Assembly (NCBI GenBank): GCA_023393015.1
Contig: JAEWMY010000030.1
Location: 1 to 29,832 of the forward strand
Source of the DNA: Spirochaetota bacterium
GTDB taxonomy: Bacteria > Spirochaetota > Spirochaetia > Treponematales > Treponemataceae
DNA length: 29,832 nt
Reading direction: 5' to 3'
Made by a program: the position numbers and the translations under genes. A model generated the notes under the pieces. That model was not told where the DNA came from, did no database searches, and saw nothing but the letters and a program-made list of their open reading frames with translations. This document shows positions 18,545-24,553 of the stretch, one piece after another (position 1 is the first letter of the stretch; each line of letters begins with the position of its first letter).

Positions 18545-19795
18545 CTACCGGAGCTCTTCTCCGACCGACCATTCCGGATAGGCGCTCATTCCGTGTTCGG
18601 AGATGTCGAGACCCATCTTTTCTTCCTCGGCGCTCACGCGTAATCCGACCGTCTTCTTGATGATCAGGAAGAGGATGGTCGTCGTAACGACGGTCCAGAG
18701 GCCGAACGAGCCGACGCCGAGAGCCTGTACGCCGAGCTGCTTGAGCCCGCCGCCGTAGAAAAGACCTACGCCGTCCTTCGCGAAGAGGCCCACGGCCAGG
18801 GTTCCCCATACGCCGTTCAGGAGGTGGACGGAAACCGCGCCGACGGGATCGTCGACGTGCAGTACCTTGTCCACGAACTCGATCCCGAACACGATAAGGA
18901 AACCCGAGACGACGCCGATGGCGAGCGCGCCGTAGAAGGTGACGTTCGCGCAACCGGCGGTGATCGCCACGAGACCGGCGAGGGCGCCGTTGAGCGTCAT
19001 CGAGACGTCGGGCTTGCCGTAGCGGAACCAGGTCACGAACATCGTCACGCAGGCGGCGATGGCCGCGGCGAGGTTCGTCGTCATCGCGATGTAGCCGATC
19101 TGGTCGCTCGCGGCGACGGTGGAACCGGGGTTGAACCCGAACCAGCCGATCCACAGAAGGAAGACACCCGCCGCCCCGAGGGGAAGGTTGTGTCCGGGTA
19201 TGGCGTTCGCCTTCCCGTTGGGATCGTACTTGCCGATACGCGGGCCGAGTATGGTCGCGCCGACGAGGGCCGCCCAACCGCCCACGGAGTGGACGACGGT
19301 CGATCCCGCGAAATCGATGAAGCCGAGGGAGCTCAGCCAGCCGCCGCCCCACGCCCAGTGGCCGCTGATCGGGTAGATCACGAGACTGATGATGAAACTG
19401 TAGATTACGTAGGCCCGGAACTGGGTCCGTTCGGCCATAGCTCCGGAAACGATCGTGGCGGCGGTAGCCGCGAACACCGTCTGGAAGATGATGAACACCG
19501 ACGGAGTCAGCGAATCGAATATCGAAAGCCCCATGGTTTCCGGCCTGAAGAAGCCGCTCAAGCCCATGAAGCCGCCCGCGGTTGCCCCGAACATGAGGCC
19601 GAAACCGACGACGTAATACGCCACGGACCCGATGGAAAAGTCCATCAGGTTTTTCATGATGATGTTCGCGGAGTTTTTCGCCCGCGTGAAGCCGGTTTCG
19701 ACGAGGGCGAAACCGAGCTGCATGGCGAACACGAGGATCGCCGCGACGAGAACCCAGACCATATCGATGGCTTTTACAAGTTCAGCTAATTCCAT
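18545..19795 (-). CDS. amtB: Ammonium transporter AmtB
   Basis: A 416-aa inner-membrane ammonium channel with about 11 membrane segments. Landmarks are FALVETGFTRAKNSANIIMKN near the N-terminus, the GHWAWGGGWLSSLGFIDFAGSTVVHSVGG core with the first channel histidine region, and LAGLVAITAGCANV plus VHLLNGVWGTLAVG with the second. The cytoplasmic tail is short. The ATG at 19795 has AAGGAG 5 nt upstream; an upstream in-frame ATG lies within the leader. It is encoded after glnK, the usual pair in which GlnK blocks the channel when nitrogen is plentiful. An intrinsic-terminator hairpin separates the two genes. Confidence 0.95.
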   Translation of the reverse strand: MELAELVKAIDMVWVLVAAILVFAMQLGFALVETGFTRAKNSANIIMKNLMDFSIGSVAYYVVGFGLMFGATAGGFMGLSGFFRPETMGLSIFDSLTPSVFIIFQTVFAATAATIVSGAMAERTQFRAYVIYSFIISLVIYPISGHWAWGGGWLSSLGFIDFAGSTVVHSVGGWAALVGATILGPRIGKYDPNGKANAIPGHNLPLGAAGVFLLWIGWFGFNPGSTVAASDQIGYIAMTTNLAAAIAACVTMFVTWFRYGKPDVSMTLNGALAGLVAITAGCANVTFYGALAIGVVSGFLIVFGIEFVDKVLHVDDPVGAVSVHLLNGVWGTLAVGLFAKDGVGLFYGGGLKQLGVQALGVGSFGLWTVVTTTILFLIIKKTVGLRVSAEEEKMGLDISEHGMSAYPEWSVGEELR

Positions 19796-19820
19796 AAACG
19801 CTCCTTTGTCCACCGCGCAT

Positions 19821-19870
19821 AAAAAAAGGGATCGCATGCCGGATACCTCGATATCCCTGGCACCAATCCC
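19821..19870 (-). terminator. Terminator-like hairpin between glnK and amtB
   Basis: On the minus strand GGGATTG pairs with CGATCCC (one G-U), then TGCC with GGCA, capped by a GGATA/TATCC hairpin and followed by seven T. It ends 25 nt before the amtB ATG. It would end most transcripts after glnK unless read through. Confidence 0.8.
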
Positions 19871-19881
19871 CGTTGATGGTG
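19861..19881 (-). promoter_or_regulatory. Candidate ANTAR-type antiterminator hairpin before amtB
   Basis: On the minus strand CACCATC pairs with GA-T-TGGTG (7 bp, one bulged T) around the six-base loop AACGGG. The loop has A at position 1 and G at position 4, the conserved bases of ANTAR RNA targets. Its 3' arm is the 5' arm of the terminator at 19821-19870, so the two structures exclude each other. The paired first hairpin expected in the classic two-hairpin motif is not clearly seen. Confidence 0.45.
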
Positions 19882-19894
19882 AACCTCATGTTTC

Positions 19895-20233
19895 TTACAA
19901 GGCGGTTTCGCCCGTTTCCCCCGTCCTGATTCGCACGGCGTTCTCGACGTCGTAGACGAACACCTTTCCGTCGCCGTGATTCCCGGTAGCGACTTGCTTG
20001 CACAGCTCGTCGACAACCTTCTTCATCTTCGCGTCCGCGACCACCGTCTCGACCTTGAGCTTGGGCAGCAGATTGACCGTGTATTCGGTTCCCCGGTAGA
20101 TATGCGTTATCCCCTTCTGGTTGCCGAACCCCATGATGTTCGTGACCATCATGCCGGACGCCCCGGAATCGTTGAGGATGTTCTTGACAACCTCAAGCTT
20201 CTCCGGGCGAATCACAATCTCCAGTTTCTTCAT
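19895..20233 (-). CDS. glnK: P-II nitrogen regulatory protein (GlnK-like)
   Basis: A 112-aa trimeric signalling protein that senses 2-oxoglutarate and ATP/ADP. It begins MKKLEIVIRPEKLEVVKNIL. The T-loop reads YRGTEYTVNLLPK with Tyr51 at the position uridylylated in enteric P-II proteins. The C-terminal B/C-loop region is GDGKVFVYDVENAVRIRTGE. The ATG at 20233 follows GGAGGTG at 3 to 5 nt and matches the family start; a second ATG four codons upstream lies before that site. It follows the ANTAR gene by 15 nt and precedes amtB, which it should inhibit. The presence of Tyr51 does not prove uridylylation, since no glnD is seen here. Confidence 0.95.
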   Translation of the reverse strand: MKKLEIVIRPEKLEVVKNILNDSGASGMMVTNIMGFGNQKGITHIYRGTEYTVNLLPKLKVETVVADAKMKKVVDELCKQVATGNHGDGKVFVYDVENAVRIRTGETGETAL

Positions 20234-20248
20234 GTTCACCTCCATATC

Positions 20249-20818
20249 TCAAAACGTTAGTGAATTCTCTATGACCATCCGCGCCGCGTCGATCAATTTG
20301 AGCCCGCGGTCCATGCTCGACTTCTGCAAAAAACGGTGCGCCTGCGACTCGGTCATCTGAAAACGGTCCATCATGATCTCCTTAGCCTTGAGGATCTGCA
20401 GTTTCTCCTCGGCGGGTCGATCGTGCGGACGCGTCTTGCCGGAGGGCGCAGCTCCGCGCGTCGCGGCGTTTTGCGCGGCGTTCCGTTCCACGAGCTGAAC
20501 GGCTTGCAGCAGGTCGAGCGTCGCGACGGGATAGGGCACGGTAATCAGATCGCTTCGTTCGACGAGATCCCGTTGATGCGGAAGCAGAACCGTAACCATC
20601 GCCAGTCGCCCGTCGAGTATCCCCATGAGGCCTTCGGCCGTCATGTCGGGGAACTGAAATCCCGACACGACCACGAGGCTCGTGCAAAAGTCCGCCACGC
20701 GCGCCACGTCACCCGCGGTCTTGCACGCGTACTCTACCGAGTACCCGTTCCGCGAGAGAATGGCGGTCGCCCAGTTGGCGAGCAGGGGATTGGAAAAGGC
20801 AACGATCACGCTTTTCAT
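20249..20818 (-). CDS. ANTAR-domain antiterminator with degenerate receiver
   Basis: A 189-aa protein in two parts. Residues 1-115 resemble a response-regulator receiver (VIVAFSNPLLANWATAILSR, LVVVSGFQFPDM, VTVLLPHQ). The acidic pair is replaced by Phe8-Ser9, the phospho-acceptor Asp by Ser52 and the lysine before the last proline by Tyr96, so it should not be phosphorylated. A basic linker (116-136) follows. The C-terminal ANTAR RNA-binding domain (137-188) is intact: EEKLQILKAKEIMMDRFQMT, then ESQAHRFLQKSSMDRG and DAARMVIE. ANTAR proteins bind hairpins in nascent RNA and prevent termination. It starts 1 nt after the glnA stop and precedes glnK, so its targets are probably the leaders of its own operon. 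Comparable ANTAR genes next to glnA are known in clostridia. Confidence 0.85.
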   Translation of the reverse strand: MKSVIVAFSNPLLANWATAILSRNGYSVEYACKTAGDVARVADFCTSLVVVSGFQFPDMTAEGLMGILDGRLAMVTVLLPHQRDLVERSDLITVPYPVATLDLLQAVQLVERNAAQNAATRGAAPSGKTRPHDRPAEEKLQILKAKEIMMDRFQMTESQAHRFLQKSSMDRGLKLIDAARMVIENSLTF

Positions 20819-20819
20819 G

Positions 20820-22151
20820 TCAGTACTTCGTCAAGCAGGATTCAAGTTCCCAAGGGGTTACCCTCGTGCGATACTCGTCCCACTCACGCTCCTTCGCCTC
20901 GATAAACCGCTCGAACACGTGGTCCCCGAGGACATCCCGCGCGAGCGGATCGGATTTCATGCACGCGAGCGCCTCCTCGAGACTGCCCGGCAGGCTCGGT
21001 ATACCGGAGGCTTCGCGCTCGGCCGCGGTCATCTTGAAGATGTTGCGGTCGAGCGGCGCGGGCGGGGCAAGGTCGCGTTCTATTCCGTCCAAGCCCGCCG
21101 CGAGGATTATCGCAAACGAGAGATAGGGATTGCAAGTGGGATCGGGACACCTGAGCTCGATCCTGGTCGACTTGCCCCGTGCGGCGGGTATCCGCACGAG
21201 CGGGCTCCTGTTCGCGGGGGACCAGGCGATATATACCGGCGCCTCGTAGCCCGGAACGAGCCGCTTGTAGGAGTTTACCGTCGGGTTCGTGACCGCCGCG
21301 ATGCCCCGCATGTGCCCGAGAATGCCCGCCACGAAGGACCGCGCGACCGAGCTCAGCCCGATCTCGTCTTTTTCGTCGAAGAAGGCGTTCTTACCGTCCT
21401 TCATGAGCGACATGTTCGTGTGCATCCCCGAGCCGTTAACACCGGCGATCGGCTTCGCCATGAAGGTGGCGTGCAACCCGTGGCGCTGCGCGATCGTCTT
21501 GACCGCGAATTTGAAGGTCATGACCCGATCCGCCGTGACGAGCGCGTCGTCGAACCTGAAGTCGATCTCGTGCTGGCCCGGCGCGACCTCGTGATGCGAG
21601 GCCTCTATCTCGAAACCCATCTGTTCGAGTGCGAGCACCATTTCGCGACGTGCGTTCTCGCCCATGTCGGTCGGGCCGAGATCGAAATACCCGGCGTCGT
21701 CGTGGGTTTCCATCGTAGGATTGCCCGCCTCGTCGAGGCGGAACAGGAAAAACTCGAGTTCGGGACCGACGTTGAAGGTATAGCCCATTTTCTTCGCGCG
21801 TTCGAGCTGACGAGCGAGTATCCGGCGCGGGGAACCCTCGAAAGGCGCCCCGTCCGGCGTGTAGACGTCGCAAATAAAGCGCGCGACCTTGCCCTGTTGC
21901 GGCCGCCAGGGAAGTATGGCGAAACTGTCGATATCCGGACGTAAATACATGTCGGATTCTTCGATTCGCACGAATCCCTCAATGGAAGAACCGTCTATCA
22001 TGCATTTATCGTCCAGACACTTGTCGAGTTGGCTCGGCGTGATCGCGACGTTTTTCAGAAGCCCGAACAGGTCGGTAAACTGAAGCCGGATGAACTTGAC
22101 GTCGTTCTCCTTGACCAGTTTCGCGATATCTGCCTTTGACAGTATGCCCAT
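20820..22151 (-). CDS. glnA: Glutamine synthetase, GSI-alpha type
   Basis: A 443-aa enzyme that makes glutamine from glutamate, ammonia and ATP. It begins KLVKENDVKFIRLQFTDLFG and has DGSSIEGFVRIEESDMYLRPD, the catalytic GPELEFFLFRLDE, NGSGMHTNMSL and NSYKRLVPGYEAPVYIAWS. The length and the RNIFKMTAAERE segment, where adenylylated enzymes carry the NLYDLPP tyrosine, place it in the feedback-inhibited GSI-alpha group (Bacillus, Thermotoga type). It is therefore not expected to be adenylylated. A GAGGAGG site precedes the ATG. It is first in the operon with the ANTAR gene, glnK and amtB, behind a promoter and a terminator-like hairpin. Confidence 0.97.
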   Translation of the reverse strand: MGILSKADIAKLVKENDVKFIRLQFTDLFGLLKNVAITPSQLDKCLDDKCMIDGSSIEGFVRIEESDMYLRPDIDSFAILPWRPQQGKVARFICDVYTPDGAPFEGSPRRILARQLERAKKMGYTFNVGPELEFFLFRLDEAGNPTMETHDDAGYFDLGPTDMGENARREMVLALEQMGFEIEASHHEVAPGQHEIDFRFDDALVTADRVMTFKFAVKTIAQRHGLHATFMAKPIAGVNGSGMHTNMSLMKDGKNAFFDEKDEIGLSSVARSFVAGILGHMRGIAAVTNPTVNSYKRLVPGYEAPVYIAWSPANRSPLVRIPAARGKSTRIELRCPDPTCNPYLSFAIILAAGLDGIERDLAPPAPLDRNIFKMTAAEREASGIPSLPGSLEEALACMKSDPLARDVLGDHVFERFIEAKEREWDEYRTRVTPWELESCLTKY

Positions 22152-22176
22152 AACTACCTCCTCGTACTGCGGACAT

Positions 22177-22214
22177 AAAAAAAGACGTCTCTGCGCGTGT
22201 CGCAGAAACGTCTT
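22177..22214 (-). terminator. Terminator-like hairpin in the glnA leader
   Basis: A 14-bp stem with one G-U (AAGACGTTTCTGCG with CGCAGAGACGTCTT), a 5-nt loop and seven T on the minus strand. It begins about 17 nt after the predicted start of transcription and ends 25 nt before the glnA ATG. No gene lies between it and the promoter, so it can only act on the glnA transcript. Confidence 0.85.
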
Positions 22215-22222
22215 CGTTTTCT
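22204..22222 (-). promoter_or_regulatory. Alternative (antiterminator-like) hairpin in the glnA leader
   Basis: On the minus strand AAACG-AAGA-CGTTT, extended by AG/CT around one bulge, forms a small hairpin that uses seven bases of the terminator's 5' arm. The two structures cannot coexist. The loop does not show the A1/G4 pattern of ANTAR targets, so a role for the ANTAR protein here rests on position only. Confidence 0.4.
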
Positions 22223-22237
22223 TGCCTCGATAGTCAT

Positions 22238-22266
22238 ATCCTACCGGTAAACTACAAGATGGTCAA
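22238..22266 (-). promoter_or_regulatory. glnA promoter
   Basis: On the minus strand TTGACC (22266-22261), a 17-bp spacer and TAGGAT (22243-22238). A start near 22231 gives a leader of about 80 nt that contains the terminator-like hairpin. Confidence 0.65.
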
Positions 22267-22320
22267 GTATATTTATGCACATTTATTCATTTTTTTTGTA
22301 TATTTATTATATTTATGAAC
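22267..22320 (-). promoter_or_regulatory. AT-rich repeated elements upstream of the glnA promoter
   Basis: This is a very AT-rich block between the HAD gene and the glnA -35. GTATATTTAT occurs at 22267-22276 and 22298-22307, 31 bp apart (three helical turns), and a related ATATTTATG is at 22309-22317. It could be an UP element or a pair of activator sites on one face of the DNA. Confidence 0.5.
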
Positions 22321-22332
22321 GATAAGCGCGCG

Positions 22333-22986
22333 TCAAGCATAGAAATCCTCATGAGCCGCGTCGTCGAGACGTGGTATGCGCTTCCAAACCTTGGAAAGGA
22401 GGGCTTCCGAGGGTACTACCATGTCAGGAACGAAAACGGGCTTCATGCCCGCGGCGGCCGCCGCCTCGATTCCCGCCGCGCTGTCCTCGAAGACGACGAT
22501 CCGATCGGGGTTCGACAGGGAAAGACGGCGCATCGCGAGTAAAAAGATATCGGGCGCCGGCTTTCCGCGTTCTACCTCCGAACCGAACGCGCATGCCTGA
22601 AAAAAGGACGAAAGCCCCGCGCGCGCGATCATCCAGCGCGCGTGCCGCTCGCTCGTCGACGTCGCGAGCGCTACGCGTACGCCCCGATCGCGCAAAAAGC
22701 CCAGCAACTCGCGGACTCCCGGCTTTTCCGGCGGTCCGTCATCGCGCATGGAGCGCATCATCCATTCGCCGGCCCGCTCCTTGAAGGTGTCGTACGGAAA
22801 GGATTCGCCGAGCGCGGCGAGTACCGTTTCCCTGGTATCCTTGTCGTTCCTGCCCACGCAGGACAAAAACAGGGAATCTTCCATCTTGTAGCCGGCGGCG
22901 GAGGAAACGTCCCGCCAGGCGTCACGGCATAATCGCTCGGTGTCAAAAAGAAGCCCGTCCATGTCGAATATCGCCGCGTCAATCAT
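22333..22986 (-). CDS. HAD-superfamily hydrolase (beta-phosphoglucomutase-like)
   Basis: A 217-aa cytoplasmic phosphatase or phosphomutase. Motif I is FDMDGLLFDTE (nucleophile Asp8, acid Asp10), followed by a helical cap domain (about 15-80). Motif II is ALATSTSE, motif III GKPAPDIFLLAM with the lysine, and motif IV FEDSAAGIEAAAAAGM. This is the common subgroup that includes sugar-phosphate phosphatases and beta-phosphoglucomutase; the substrate cannot be fixed. The ATG at 22986 has no visible Shine-Dalgarno, and a TATACT hexamer ends 7 nt before it. It lies between the sigma factor gene and the glnA control region, all on the same strand, with no clear terminator after it. Confidence 0.85.
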   Translation of the reverse strand: MIDAAIFDMDGLLFDTERLCRDAWRDVSSAAGYKMEDSLFLSCVGRNDKDTRETVLAALGESFPYDTFKERAGEWMMRSMRDDGPPEKPGVRELLGFLRDRGVRVALATSTSERHARWMIARAGLSSFFQACAFGSEVERGKPAPDIFLLAMRRLSLSNPDRIVVFEDSAAGIEAAAAAGMKPVFVPDMVVPSEALLSKVWKRIPRLDDAAHEDFYA

Positions 22987-22993
22987 GCGGCGA

Positions 22994-22999
22994 AGTATA
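22994..22999 (-). promoter_or_regulatory. -10-like element just before the HAD gene
   Basis: TATACT on the minus strand is 7 nt from the ATG, and no ribosome-binding site lies between. A good -35 at 16-18 bp is not seen. If used, transcription would begin at or next to the start codon. Confidence 0.35.
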
Positions 23000-23050
23000 C
23001 AACGGACGGGCTTCCTCTATCCAGCGGGGGTCGGTCTATCCCGCCCCCGG

Positions 23051-23911
23051 TCAGGCTACGTACGCCTCGAGACGGCTCATGCGGGCGGGATTCTGCAACC
23101 GCCGAATCGCCTTTTTCTCGATTTGCCTGATACGCTCCTTGGTCAGACTGTAGCGGTCGCCGATCTCCTTGAGGGACATGGCCTTCCCTCCCCCAAGCCC
23201 GAACCTGAGCCTGATGACCGCGGCTTCCTTCTCGGTAAGCGTCGCGAGAACCCCGTCGATATCGTCGCGAAGCGAGGAAACGATCGTGAAGTCCTCGGGC
23301 TGGTCATAGCGGGAATCCTCGAGAAAGTCGCCTATCGAGGAACCTTCGCGCTCCGCGGATACCGGCGCGTCGAGGGATACCATCTCGCGCGAAATGGCGA
23401 GTATGTCGCGAACGTGGTCGGGTTTCATGTCGAGAAGCCCGGCTATCTCGCGCAATTCCGATTCCTCGCTCTTTCCTCCCATGATCATCTTCTTCGCCTT
23501 CTCTATCTGGACGAGCTCGTTCGCCCGGTTGAGAGGGAGGCGTATCATGCGGGATTTCTCGCAAATAGCCTTCAGAATCGCCTGTCGTATCCACCACACC
23601 GCGTAGGATATGAAGTGATAACCCTTGGTCGCGTCAAAACGCTCCACGGCGTTCAGCAAACCGATATTTCCCTCGCTTATCAGGTCCATGAGGGGGAGTC
23701 CCTGGTTCTGGTATTTCTTTGCCACGTTTACGACAAAGCGCAGGTTCGCGCGAACCATTCTGTCCTTCGCGTCCTTGTCTCCCGCGGCAGCCGCCATCGC
23801 GAGAGCGTATTCTTCTTCCCTGCCGAGAAGGGAAACGTCGTTTATCTCCCGTAAATACGTGGAAAGGATATTGTCATCGCCAAGTGATCGTCTAACGGTT
23901 GTATTTGTCAT
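23051..23911 (-). CDS. Sigma-70 family RNA polymerase sigma factor (group 2-like)
   Basis: A 286-aa sigma factor without the long region 1.1 or non-conserved insert of a primary RpoD. Region 1.2 is LSTYLREINDVSLLGREEEY. Region 2 is RMVRANLRFVVNVAKKYQNQ, LPLMDLISEGNIGLLNAVER, FDATKGYHFISYAVWWIRQAI. Region 3 is RMIRLPLNRANEL. Region 4 is LTEKEAAVIRLRFGL and LKEIGDRYSLTKERIRQIEKKAIRRL. Regions 2.4 and 4.2 resemble housekeeping sigmas, so it should read ordinary -35/-10 promoters; a group 2 (RpoS-like) or short vegetative role is possible. The ATG at 23911 follows GGAGG by 6 nt. It is divergent from groES, as I recall for the corresponding T. pallidum sigma gene. Confidence 0.88.
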   Translation of the reverse strand: MTNTTVRRSLGDDNILSTYLREINDVSLLGREEEYALAMAAAAGDKDAKDRMVRANLRFVVNVAKKYQNQGLPLMDLISEGNIGLLNAVERFDATKGYHFISYAVWWIRQAILKAICEKSRMIRLPLNRANELVQIEKAKKMIMGGKSEESELREIAGLLDMKPDHVRDILAISREMVSLDAPVSAEREGSSIGDFLEDSRYDQPEDFTIVSSLRDDIDGVLATLTEKEAAVIRLRFGLGGGKAMSLKEIGDRYSLTKERIRQIEKKAIRRLQNPARMSRLEAYVA

Positions 23912-23933
23912 GTTGTCCCTCCACAAAAGATGT

Positions 23934-23961
23934 TATATATTATTAGCAAGAAACGTGCCAA
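23934..23961 (-). promoter_or_regulatory. Promoter for the sigma factor gene
   Basis: On the minus strand TTGGCA (23961-23956), a 16-bp spacer and TATATA (23939-23934). The sigma ATG is 23 nt beyond, with GGAGG between. Confidence 0.45.
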
Positions 23962-24168
23962 CTTCGTCCAAGTAGACGATTTCATTATCACTTTTCTCTA
24001 TTTCCTTATGTTGCAATAATTTAGATTACCTCAATCACTGCCGCGCGGCGAGATACTCAGGGCTCTCTCCTCACATGAAGTGGTACAGACGTGTTGTTTT
24101 GACACAATGACCTGGATAGGCAAGAATACTGTATCATTATGGTACACAATCCGAAAAATCGGCCCGAC

Positions 24169-24198
24169 TTGACCCCGGGTACCCTTTATTCGTATATT
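24169..24198 (+). promoter_or_regulatory. groES promoter
   Basis: TTGACC (24169-24174), an 18-bp spacer and TATATT (24193-24198), both 5 of 6, with a start near 24205. A second, perfect TTGACA at 24099-24104 with AAGAAT 17 bp later may be a distal promoter. The rest of the 311-bp divergent region (23912-24222) holds no gene and no CIRCE element. Confidence 0.6.
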
Positions 24199-24222
24199 TT
24201 GTTGCAACGAGGAGGATTTTCG

Positions 24223-24489
24223 ATGAAAGTGAAACCATTGGCAGACCGCGTTCTGGTAAAAACCGAAAAACTTGAGGCAAAAACAGCGGGTGGAATCATC
24301 ATTCCCGATACCGCGCAGGAAAAGACCCAGACCGCAATCGTCGTCGCGGTAGGCGATGACAAGGAAAAGATAAAGGTGTCTGCCGGGCAGAAGGTTATGT
24401 TCGAAAAGTACGCGGGAACTCAGGTCAAGATCGACGGAGACGATTGTCTCGTCCTCAAGGCCGCAGATATTATCGCGGTTATCGAGTAA
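24223..24489 (+). CDS. groES: Co-chaperonin GroES
   Basis: An 88-aa subunit of the seven-membered lid of the GroEL folding chamber. It has the family start VKPLADRVLVKTEKLEAKTA, the mobile loop GGIIIPDTAQEK, then KVMFEKYAGTQVKIDGDDCLVLKAADIIAVIE. The ATG at 24223 is 7 nt after GAGGAGG; the longer open frame overlaps the promoter. groEL does not follow: the gene ends at a strong terminator and the next gene is convergent. Separate groES and groEL genes are known in T. pallidum. Confidence 0.96.
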   Translation: MKVKPLADRVLVKTEKLEAKTAGGIIIPDTAQEKTQTAIVVAVGDDKEKIKVSAGQKVMFEKYAGTQVKIDGDDCLVLKAADIIAVIE

Positions 24490-24515
24490 ACGACCGACAC
24501 AGCCTGTCTGCTGGA

Positions 24516-24553
24516 CCCCTATTCCCGCCTCCCGGGATAGGGGCTTTTTTTTT
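24516..24553 (+). terminator. Intrinsic terminator of groES
   Basis: CCCCTAT-T-CCCG pairs with CGGGATAGGGG (11 bp, one bulge), followed by C and nine T on the plus strand. Its end overlaps the stop codon of the convergent TPR-like gene. Confidence 0.92.

Noticed and set aside
22177..22231. Classic two-hairpin ANTAR motif in the glnA leader.
   Set aside because: No hairpin there has a six-base loop with A1 and G4, and the leader before the terminator is too short for two hairpins. Only the mutually exclusive geometry is supported.
23912..24222. CIRCE (HrcA) operator upstream of groES.
   Set aside because: The TTAGCACTC-N9-GAGTGCTAA element is absent. A partial TTGGCA/TGCTAA inverted match near 23945-23961 coincides with the sigma gene promoter and lacks the GAGTG core.
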